Assembly (NCBI RefSeq): GCF_039691755.1
Contig: NZ_CP137553.1
Span: 1 to 18,112 of the forward strand
Length of the DNA: 18,112 nt
Source of the DNA: Halomonas sp. Bachu 37
Lineage (GTDB): Bacteria > Pseudomonadota > Gammaproteobacteria > Pseudomonadales > Halomonadaceae
Reading direction: 5' to 3'
Positions 13,123 to 18,112 of this stretch are shown here, piece by piece. How positions within the stretch are numbered: position 1 is the first letter of the stretch; the number at the start of each line of letters is the position of its first letter. The notes beneath the pieces are model-generated. The model saw nothing but the letters and a program-made list of their open reading frames with translations. It was not told the DNA's origin and did no database searches. The position numbers were made by a program, and so were the translations under genes.

Positions 13123-13349
13123 TTAAAGAGATTAAGGTTTTTTTAATTTTATTATTTTTTGTTTTTTTTCTAGCAGGTTGCGGATGCTATTCAACATACG
13201 ATGAAGCTTGGGCTGCTTGTAATAAAAAATATAATGGAAAATGTCGATTCTTAGGAGATGACTTTCAAGTATGTACAGGAGATTTTGACTGCGGATCAGA
13301 TGCGGATTGTGAGTATAAGTATGGCTCACCCAAGCATGGGTCTTACTAA
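13119..13349 (+). CDS. Small Cys-rich lipoprotein
   Basis: A 76-residue lipoprotein. Residues 1-20 are a signal sequence with a very hydrophobic core; the lipobox LAGC puts the lipid on Cys21. The mature part is short, acidic and has seven more cysteines (CGCYSTYDEAWAACNKKYNG, then KCRFLGDDFQVCTGDFDCGS DADCEY), so disulfides in the periplasm are likely. No ribosome site precedes its ATG, which overlaps the stop of the shifted zinc-ribbon frame: translation coupling is expected. Marked AT richness separates it from the plasmid backbone. Function unknown. Confidence 0.75.
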   Translation: MIKEIKVFLILLFFVFFLAGCGCYSTYDEAWAACNKKYNGKCRFLGDDFQVCTGDFDCGSDADCEYKYGSPKHGSY

Positions 13350-13407
13350 TTTTAGTTTTAAATGCTTATTTGTCTAATTTTATTGTGCACCTTAAATGTG
13401 GGTAGAA

Positions 13408-13770
13408 ATGTTTTTTAAAAAAATACGGGAAGCAGCTGGAGTTAACCCTCGTGGAGTCACTATGGCTCATGAAATAAACGATCATATTTGGGTGTTGATT
13501 GATATCAATTTTGGACATGAATACAGTGTTGAAAGATCTATTAAAATTCAAGGGTTTATTCATGGTGTAATAGCTTATTTTGCTTCAGTCGATAGGTTTC
13601 AAGAAAAGGGAATTGAAAGGGCAGCTCTGGGAGAGTTTTATCGTATAAACTTTCCGAAATCATGGAAAAGCATTGTCAACTCAATAGCCTCAAATATAAA
13701 CAGTTCAGAATATCAGGAAGGTATAAAACTAGGCGTTTCGGAAATGGAAAACGCAGCAAAATTTTCATAA
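13408..13770 (+). CDS. Unknown AT-rich cytoplasmic protein
   Basis: A 120-residue protein with no recognised family. I took ATG 13408 (an upstream in-frame ATG at 13396 is possible; neither has a strong ribosome site). The sequence begins basic (FFKKIREAAGV) and continues with HIWVLIDINFGHEYSVERSI and VIAYFASVDRFQEKGIERAA, a mixed alpha/beta protein with no membrane span. It lies between the lipoprotein and membrane protein genes on the same strand, with 58 bp and 36 bp gaps, probably in one transcription unit. Confidence 0.65.
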   Translation: MFFKKIREAAGVNPRGVTMAHEINDHIWVLIDINFGHEYSVERSIKIQGFIHGVIAYFASVDRFQEKGIERAALGEFYRINFPKSWKSIVNSIASNINSSEYQEGIKLGVSEMENAAKFS

Positions 13771-13806
13771 TTCGAATATAGGTTTCCCCACTTAAGGAAA
13801 AGGAAC

Positions 13807-14142
13807 ATGGCTTTGAAAATCGTTCTTGGTATCCTTTTAGGAATTCTAGCCGGAGGAGCTTTTAAGGACTACAAAACAACAACTTACGACCCATTTAATG
13901 CTCCTGAAACAAGTGATACAGGGAAGGATGGGCTTGCTGCAAGCGCCGGTATATCTTGCCTATGCGCAGCCATTTTTGTCATCTACACTTTTATTAATTA
14001 TCCATTGGTTTATGGTTTAATGGGTATGGGTGAAATTCTTATCGGATTAGCCCTCTCCAATATTATTAGCTATCCCGTTCTTAGGCTTATAGGCTTCTCC
14101 GCAGGTCCTGTTGCAATTCTTTTAGGAATTACAATGATGTAA
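13807..14142 (+). CDS. Unknown small inner-membrane protein
   Basis: A 111-residue hydrophobic protein with three or four predicted membrane segments: residues 3-19 (LKIVLGILLGILAGGAF), about 45-65 (AASAGISCLCAAIFVIYTFI), 68-88 and 92-111. The loop after the first segment is polar. AAGGAAAAGGAA precedes the ATG. It is the last gene of the AT-rich plus-strand cassette and ends 28 bp before the IS. No family recognised. Confidence 0.7.
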   Translation: MALKIVLGILLGILAGGAFKDYKTTTYDPFNAPETSDTGKDGLAASAGISCLCAAIFVIYTFINYPLVYGLMGMGEILIGLALSNIISYPVLRLIGFSAGPVAILLGITMM

Positions 14143-14170
14143 TTTTATCAAAAAATTAAAAAGTATATTC

Positions 14171-14196
14171 TGAGGTGGTCCCCGAAATTCGGACCA
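14171..14196 (+). repeat. IS3 left terminal inverted repeat
   Basis: Begins TGAGGTGGTCCCC and ends CGGACCA; partner of 15411-15436. Confidence 0.85.
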
Positions 14197-14235
14197 GGCG
14201 TTAAGCTCTGATCATGACGATTGGAGACGACGATC

Positions 14236-14520
14236 ATGAGCAGGAAACGCAAGCAGTACAGCAGCGACTTCAAGGCAAAGGTCGCCCTGGCAGCGCTCAA
14301 GGGCGACCAGACCACCTCGGAGATTGCCGCACGGTTCGAGATTCACCCCACCATGGTCAGCCAGTGGAAGCGTGAGCTGCTGGACAACGCCACGGGCGTC
14401 TTCGAAGGCAAGGGAAGCAAGGCCGCCCAGAAGAGCCAGGAGGAGATCGATACACTTTACCGTGAGATCGGCAAGCTGACGGTGGAACGCGATTTTTTGT
14501 CACGCAGGCTCGATCGTTGA
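14236..14520 (+). CDS. IS3-family transposase OrfA
   Basis: A 94-residue DNA-binding subunit: helix-turn-helix (YSSDFKAKVALAALKGDQTT, SEIAARFEIHPTMVSQWKRE) followed by a leucine-zipper-type helix (QEEIDTLYREIGKLTVERDF). It binds the IS ends. Start ATG 14236 has GGAG 9 nt before it. A -1 slippery heptamer T TTT TTG at 14493-14499 lies in the correct frame near its end to make the OrfAB fusion transposase. Confidence 0.93.
   Translation: MSRKRKQYSSDFKAKVALAALKGDQTTSEIAARFEIHPTMVSQWKRELLDNATGVFEGKGSKAAQKSQEEIDTLYREIGKLTVERDFLSRRLDR
14493..14499 (+). other. Programmed -1 frameshift site of the IS
   Basis: T TTT TTG in the OrfA frame (codons TTT TTG); slipping back by one enters the OrfB frame 18 bases before its TTG start. 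This is the standard IS3-family way to make OrfAB. Confidence 0.75.
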
Positions 14521-15368
14521 GTCGGGCCCAGCGTCTGGCCCTGGTCGAGCCACAGGCACCCGATGTCAGCCTCCGACGCCAGTGCCAGTTGCTCGGGGTC
14601 AGCCGCTCATCGGTCTACTACCCGCACCGAGGCACGCGGGCCGAAGATCTGTCGCTGATGCGTCTGATCGACGAGGAGCACCTGCGGACACCCGTCTACG
14701 GCTCCCGGCGGATGACGGCCCATCTCAACCGCCTGGGGCACACGGTGAACCGCAAGCGGATCCAGCGACTGATGCGTCATATGGGGCTGCACGCGGTGTA
14801 CCCGAAGCCGCGCACCAGCCGGCCTGGCGTGGGGCATCGGGTCTATCCTTACCTGCTGAGGGATCGCGTCATCGACCGGCCCAATCAGGTCTGGGCGACT
14901 GATGTGACCTATGTCCCGATGGCGCGAGGGTTCATGTATCTGGTCGCCATCATGGACTGGCATAGCCGCCGTGTGCTGGCCTGGCGGGTATCGAACACCC
15001 TGGACACGGACTTCTGCATCGATGCACTGGAGGAGGCCCTGGATCGCTATGGGCCACCAGACATCTTTAATAGCGATCAGGGCTGCCAGTTCACCAGCCG
15101 GGCATTCACCGAGGTGCTGGAGTCCCATGGCGTCCGGATCAGCATGGATGGAAAGGGTTGCTACCGGGACAATATCTTCGTCGAGCGGCTCTGGCGTAGC
15201 GTGAAGTACGAGTGCATCTACCTGAAGGCCTTCGAGGATGGTGCCCATCTACGTCAGGAGCTGAGGGCGTACTTCGCCTGGTACAACCATCATCGGCCCC
15301 ATCAAGGGCTGGACGATGGGACACCCGATGAGGTGTACTTCGATCAACGACTGCCCCGGGCGGCCTGA
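14517..15368 (+). CDS. IS3-family transposase OrfB (DDE catalytic part)
   Basis: A 283-residue retroviral-type integrase-like subunit. The N-terminal HTH_21 region (EEHLRTPVYGSRRMTAHLNR) precedes an rve core with the catalytic triad visible: Asp in WATDVTYVP, Asp in NSDQGCQFTS and Glu in NIFVERLWRSVKYE; the C-terminal YNHHRPHQGLDDGTPDEVY is diagnostic. A TTG at 14517 opens the frame, but the active protein is most likely made as an OrfAB fusion through the frameshift site upstream. The gene seems complete. Confidence 0.93.
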   Translation: MSRAQRLALVEPQAPDVSLRRQCQLLGVSRSSVYYPHRGTRAEDLSLMRLIDEEHLRTPVYGSRRMTAHLNRLGHTVNRKRIQRLMRHMGLHAVYPKPRTSRPGVGHRVYPYLLRDRVIDRPNQVWATDVTYVPMARGFMYLVAIMDWHSRRVLAWRVSNTLDTDFCIDALEEALDRYGPPDIFNSDQGCQFTSRAFTEVLESHGVRISMDGKGCYRDNIFVERLWRSVKYECIYLKAFEDGAHLRQELRAYFAWYNHHRPHQGLDDGTPDEVYFDQRLPRAA

Positions 15369-15410
15369 CGCCTGATGACAATCTGGTCAGAGCTTAAATC
15401 GTCTGTCAGA

Positions 15411-15436
15411 TGGTCCAATGAATGGGGTCCACTTCA
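15411..15436 (-). repeat. IS3 right terminal inverted repeat
   Basis: Reads TGAAGTGGACCCC inward on the minus strand and ends TTGGACCA; pairs with 14171-14196. Confidence 0.85.
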
Positions 15437-15494
15437 CGTTTTGGATTCGGCACGGCCATTTTTTGTAGCTGTGAGCCAACTGATGTGGCAATAG

Positions 15495-15566
15495 ACTTTT
15501 AACCAAGAACGCCGCGAGGCAGGCTGGCGTTGGCTGGTGGAAAATCTACGCAAAGCTGAGAAGTGA
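15495..15566 (+). pseudogene. C-terminal remnant of an unknown gene beside the IS
   Basis: TFNQERREAGWRWLVENLRK AEK followed by TGA reads like a real protein end (Arg/Glu/Trp-rich helix). An in-frame stop at 15492 leaves only 23 residues, and the IS end is 58 bp upstream, so the remainder is probably gone. Family unknown. The following 150 bp up to 15721 hold two small hairpins (15606-15630; TTCGAG-TAA-CTCGAA at 15687-15701) and no gene; the second may end the minus-strand operon. Confidence 0.35.
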
Positions 15567-15721
15567 CCCTTGCACGGGCGAGTCTCGCTGATCCAGCATC
15601 ACTGGGTCGTCGTGAACCAGATGCGACGACTTGCAACGCACCGACATTCACTATGCATTCATCTTGCCGAGCAGCTCGCTATCTTATTCGAGTAACTCGA
15701 AAGAGGATTTTGAAAGGAGCT

Positions 15722-16345
15722 CTAATTCTGTATAGTTATAGAGCTAAGAAAGAATTTAATTGATTCTTTTATTTTCTCCATCTCAGGAGTGTTTGTTCTT
15801 GTGTTAATGTCAAATACCGAGTTATTAACATAAAGCATCTTTCCCTCCTTGAACACATGTATTCCTTCAAAAACATATGAGTATTTATAGTTTAATATAT
15901 TTAAATTTCTTTGTGTTTTTGTCCAGTTTCTCTCAATTTCATCTACTACTATTCCATTCATATTTTTGTAAATAAATTCCATAAAGAATTCTAATATATA
16001 AGTTTCTCTCACTTCTTCGAGGCCTGGTGTTTTTGTTTGAGAAACTTGATAAACTGTTACACCTTCATCGCAATTTTGAGAATATTGAGTCGCTTTTCCT
16101 TCTGTAAATTGACTATCGAAGTTAAGCGTTTCAGGCTGGCCAGGGAAAGCCACAAATACATCTAAATTACCACTAGACCAATAAAAAGGATCGTAAGGAG
16201 CCCCGTGTTCATCTTTCTTATTATCATAGGATACAACTATTGTTGAATATAAAAATATCGCTAAAAATAAAAGTATACCACAGTATCTAAAGCGCTTACT
16301 GGTTAACATTGCATTTCTGCACAAACACTTGAACATTTCTGGCAT
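15722..16345 (-). CDS. Unknown membrane-anchored or exported protein
   Basis: A 207-residue protein (or 195 if it starts at the ATG at 16309, just before MLTSKRFRYCGILLFLAIFL). One N-terminal hydrophobic segment (GILLFLAIFLYSTIVV) acts as signal anchor; the rest is a soluble acidic domain outside the membrane (DVFVAFPGQPETLNFD, then VTVYQVSQTKTPGLEEVRET, NILNYKYSYVFEGIHVFKEG, MLYVNNSVFDINT), probably of mixed beta strands and helices. No lipobox or known family seen. Neither start has a strong ribosome site. Last gene of the AT-rich operon; the domain type hints at a small periplasmic sensor or binding role, but that is unsupported. Confidence 0.7.
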   Translation of the reverse strand: MPEMFKCLCRNAMLTSKRFRYCGILLFLAIFLYSTIVVSYDNKKDEHGAPYDPFYWSSGNLDVFVAFPGQPETLNFDSQFTEGKATQYSQNCDEGVTVYQVSQTKTPGLEEVRETYILEFFMEFIYKNMNGIVVDEIERNWTKTQRNLNILNYKYSYVFEGIHVFKEGKMLYVNNSVFDINTRTNTPEMEKIKESIKFFLSSITIQN

Positions 16346-16408
16346 GGATTGAAGTTCTCTATTTTGTTTTTAAATATCCAAGTGGTTAAGATTTATATGA
16401 TTTTCGAT

Positions 16409-16825
16409 TTAAGTTATTATAGAAACTAATATTACAGATGAAATTATTCCCATGCCAACTGCACATCCTAATGCAACGGCAACTGCTTGAGAAAGCCAGT
16501 TTAAAAAAGTAAAGTAAGGTTTTTTAGGCTCTTCTTTCGTAACGTCATCGGATGATAAGCTAAATTTATTAGATATGTAATTGAATGTTTTTACTCTAAA
16601 AAATAAAATTGGGATTGCCATAGACGCCCCCATGAGTACGGTTACCAATAAAAAAATAATTGATTCAGTATTTTCAGATCCTGCTCCATATAAAATTAAA
16701 GAAAAAAAAGCAACTGACCATTTCGCACCAGACTTAACTCTTTCAGTGAATTTTTTCTTCCTTAAATACCCAGCAAACTCAGCTATAGCCCAGACAACTG
16801 CCATAACAATCCAGCTCTCATTCAT
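16409..16825 (-). CDS. Unknown four-span membrane protein
   Basis: A 138-residue integral membrane protein with about four hydrophobic spans (residues 4-21, 34-50, 55-77 and 113-138) and one polar Lys/Glu/Ser-rich loop between spans three and four (about residues 84-108). AAGGAG lies about 10 nt before the ATG. It starts 3 bp after the preceding gene's stop, so the two are cotranslated. No family recognised. Confidence 0.72.
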   Translation of the reverse strand: MNESWIVMAVVWAIAEFAGYLRKKKFTERVKSGAKWSVAFFSLILYGAGSENTESIIFLLVTVLMGASMAIPILFFRVKTFNYISNKFSLSSDDVTKEEPKKPYFTFLNWLSQAVAVALGCAVGMGIISSVILVSIIT

Positions 16826-16828
16826 TCT

Positions 16829-17101
16829 TTAAATCTCCTTATTCGGCTTTTTTTCAGGGCAAAAACCATAGAAAACCCAGATAAATAATTTAGCTAAACC
16901 CCAGGCCATAACAGGAGGGCCAAAAACCCCAAAGAAACACCCTGCCAAAACTTCAAAAAGACTGCTGTATTCGATACGACTATATCTGCTATATGGAGCA
17001 TTAATATAAAGAGCATATATAGACGCGGGGATGGAAATTGCTAGCCAGACCGAAGTAATGGCAATCCAAAGCCGTTTCCAGCCTTCGTTCTTTTCTAGCA
17101 T
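16829..17101 (-). CDS. Unknown two-span membrane protein
   Basis: A 90-residue protein with membrane spans at about residues 10-32 (LWIAITSVWLAISIPASIYA) and 48-78 (LFEVLAGCFFGVFGPPVMAW), and a basic C-terminal tail (PEKKPNKEI). It is the first gene of the three-gene AT-rich minus-strand operon; the region upstream is AT-rich with no distinct promoter found by eye. No family recognised; it resembles small proteins common in genomic islands. Confidence 0.7.
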   Translation of the reverse strand: MLEKNEGWKRLWIAITSVWLAISIPASIYALYINAPYSRYSRIEYSSLFEVLAGCFFGVFGPPVMAWGLAKLFIWVFYGFCPEKKPNKEI

Positions 17102-17558
17102 AAAGAGCCCTTAATAACCGGTTTATAGTACCACGCTAAAATAAAATTTTGATAGATCCAAATATTTATTTTGATTAAATCAATTTACATTTAAATATCC
17201 TAATGCTTAAATCCATAAAAATCCCCTATAGCTGGATCAGAGTTCATACGGAAAACTTTTAGGAGAATGATATATCCTATGAGTTATCATATTGTTTTAT
17301 ATCACAATTGTGGTGCTAAAGAAAATTATTTAATCTACTTTTAAATCTTTCTTTCGGGAGATTACATTAATAAATGGGTAATGTCTATAAGCTATCTCTT
17401 ACAAACGCGTAAGAAATCTGAGATAAGTAAATATATTTATTCCATGTCTAGAAGTCGTCAGCCGTTGATATACCCCATCGCATGGGTAATCAAACAAGAG
17501 GGCGTTACTCAGTGATATTTTTTAGGTATGGCCAAATCAGCACGCTCAAGCATCGCCT

Positions 17559-17618
17559 TATCGTGTATCGGTATTTCTCGAAAGTTACTCAAAACGACAC
17601 GATATAGCGATAAATACC
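17559..17618. repeat. Interlocked inverted repeats (pseudoknot-like order)
   Basis: TATCGTGT (17559-17566) pairs with ACACGATA (17597-17604), and GGTATTT (17570-17576) pairs with AAATACC (17612-17618). The order A-B-A'-B' would form a pseudoknot in RNA; in DNA it may be two interleaved binding sites. Confidence 0.5.
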
Positions 17619-17652
17619 CATAATCGTTCCTTTTGCGTCAAAAAAGGGTCGT

Positions 17653-17714
17653 TTTCTTTACGCATGCTGATCGCCCCCCAGGAGGCCCTGGGGGGGCGGT
17701 TTTGCGTAAAGAAA
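17653..17714. repeat. Nested inverted repeat, outer 12 bp and inner GC hairpin
   Basis: Outer arms TTTCTTTACGCA (17653-17664) and TGCGTAAAGAAA (17703-17714) are perfect. Inside, CGCCCCCCAGG (17672-17682) pairs with CCTGGGGGGGCG (17687-17698) with one bulged G. On the plus strand TTTT follows the inner stem, so it might end transcription, but the outer arms suggest a protein-binding or recombination site. Confidence 0.8.
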
Positions 17715-17764
17715 TTGCGTAAATATTTCTACGTACAAAAAAGGTGGGTTTCTTTTCGTCGTTT

Positions 17765-17992
17765 CTAGCCTTGTCTGCTTTCATCATCAATGACTACGGG
17801 GCGCTCTTTCAGAAACTCATCATCAGCCTTCGATAGCTCAAGGAAGGACGCCCAGGAGGGACGAACAGGGCGCAGTGTGGTCACGTCCCCATCCCGAGAG
17901 ATTTCCAGTTCCTCCACGCCCTCATAGGCCATGTCAGCGGGCAGGCAAACAGCTTGGTCCTTACCGAGTTTGTAGATAGGCACGGTTCGCAT
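17765..17992 (-). CDS. VapB/AbrB-type antitoxin without visible toxin
   Basis: A 75-residue protein with an N-terminal swapped-hairpin AbrB/MazE-type domain (RTVPIYKLGKDQAVCLPADM, then EGVEELEISRDGDVTTLRPV RPSW) and an acidic toxin-binding tail (LSKADDEFLKERPVV). This is the vapB/vagC pattern. VapC would normally follow within a few bases or overlap, but downstream (below 17765) there is only noncoding DNA, so this is an orphan. GGAGG lies about 10 nt before the ATG. Such orphans may neutralise chromosomal VapC or just be a remnant. Confidence 0.8.
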   Translation of the reverse strand: MRTVPIYKLGKDQAVCLPADMAYEGVEELEISRDGDVTTLRPVRPSWASFLELSKADDEFLKERPVVIDDESRQG

Positions 17993-18055
17993 CAGGCTAA
18001 GCCCTCCGGTGTCGATGTGGGAATCAATGGAATTATGGTTGATTATTGCTCTCGG

Positions 18056-18112
18056 TATAATTGAGCGCCATTCTGTAAAGAAAACGAAGGTTTTTTTGTG
18101 AGTGATACCATC
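18056..18112 (+). promoter_or_regulatory. Promoter and ribosome site facing off the window end
   Basis: A perfect -10 TATAAT (18056-18061, weak -35) is followed by GAAGG (18086-18090), seven T and a GTG at 18098. That GTG frame runs through the last base and would enter the ATG at position 1 in frame if the ends join, making this the promoter of the small protein-resolvase pair. The minus-strand VapB-like gene diverges from the same region. Confidence 0.55.

Larger units (their letters stand above)
14171..15436 (+). mobile_element. IS3-family insertion sequence
   Basis: A 1,266-bp element with overlapping orfA and orfB and imperfect terminal repeats beginning TGA(G/A)GTGG(T/A)CCCC. Left end 14171-14196 and right end 15411-15436 match at 18 of 26 positions, and an additional TTAAGCTCTGA lies inside both ends. 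Flanks are TATTC on the left and CGTTT on the right: no 3- or 4-bp target duplication, so the copy may have taken part in a deletion or rearrangement. Both genes are open and the frameshift signal is present, so it may be active. Confidence 0.92.
17102..17764. other. AT-rich noncoding region with nested inverted repeats
   Basis: No supported gene on either strand. The first 350 bp are very AT-rich. A 25-codon plus-strand frame (17267-17344) follows AGGAG too closely to be convincing. From 17559 to 17714 come the two structured elements listed below. A partner toxin of the VapB-like antitoxin would be expected here on the minus strand and is missing. Confidence 0.6.

Noticed and set aside
14607..15248. 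213-codon minus-strand frame inside the IS
   Set aside because: Antisense shadow of the OrfB transposase gene.
17267..17344. 25-codon frame MIYPMSYHIVLYHNCGAKEN and onward
   Set aside because: AGGAG is too close to its ATG, and there is no supporting homology or neighbour.

Overview
The window reads as a theta-replicating plasmid, possibly the whole replicon, from a gammaproteobacterium. Halomonadaceae is my best guess from protein resemblance remembered without a search. The backbone is GC-balanced to GC-rich: an RPA-type replication initiator with iterons, a ParA/ribbon-helix-helix partition pair, a KfrA-like coiled-coil protein, a serine resolvase, a tyrosine integrase and a RelE/HigB-type toxin-antitoxin pair. 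Ribosomal, tRNA and CRISPR genes are not apparent, and no relaxase or conjugation gene was seen. The two window ends look as if they could join: the last bases hold a perfect TATAAT, a GAAGG and a GTG that continues in frame into the ATG at position 1.

Layout. 1-1600: small protein plus serine resolvase, then a convergent toxin-antitoxin operon with a 19-bp palindromic operator. 1690-2680: parA and its small partner, each preceded by an AT palindrome. 2727-4275: replication module, with a possible leader peptide, a large inverted repeat, the initiator gene and an origin of seven 15-bp iterons. 4171-4948: no convincing intact gene, with decayed coding signal on the minus strand. 4949-5549: a small outer-membrane beta-barrel gene with a terminator. 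5599-6607: kfrA-like gene and its AT-rich operator region. 6764-8115: integrase and a 4-nt-overlapping companion. 8116-10440: about 2.3 kb without a convincing protein gene but crowded with inverted repeats.

10347-12573: a NYN-domain nuclease behind a strong intrinsic terminator and possible short RNA, facing a three-gene operon of unknown function that diverges from a small Cro/C1 regulator; twin palindromes lie between them. 12683-14142: a truncated N-terminus resembling a defence-type DNA methyltransferase, then AT-rich small genes (a frameshifted zinc ribbon, a Cys-rich lipoprotein, an unknown protein, a membrane protein). 14171-15436: an IS3-family element without visible target duplication. 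15722-17101: an AT-rich minus-strand operon of three membrane or membrane-anchored proteins. 17102-18112: noncoding DNA with nested inverted repeats, an orphan VapB/AbrB-type antitoxin and a regulatory region.

Replication, partition, KfrA, resolvase and toxin-antitoxin genes together would give stable inheritance. The AT-rich cassettes next to the IS and the broken methyltransferase look like acquired cargo. The best places to look for something undescribed are the NYN gene with its terminated leader, the A-B-C operon with its regulator, and the small-gene cassette with the G-run frameshift.
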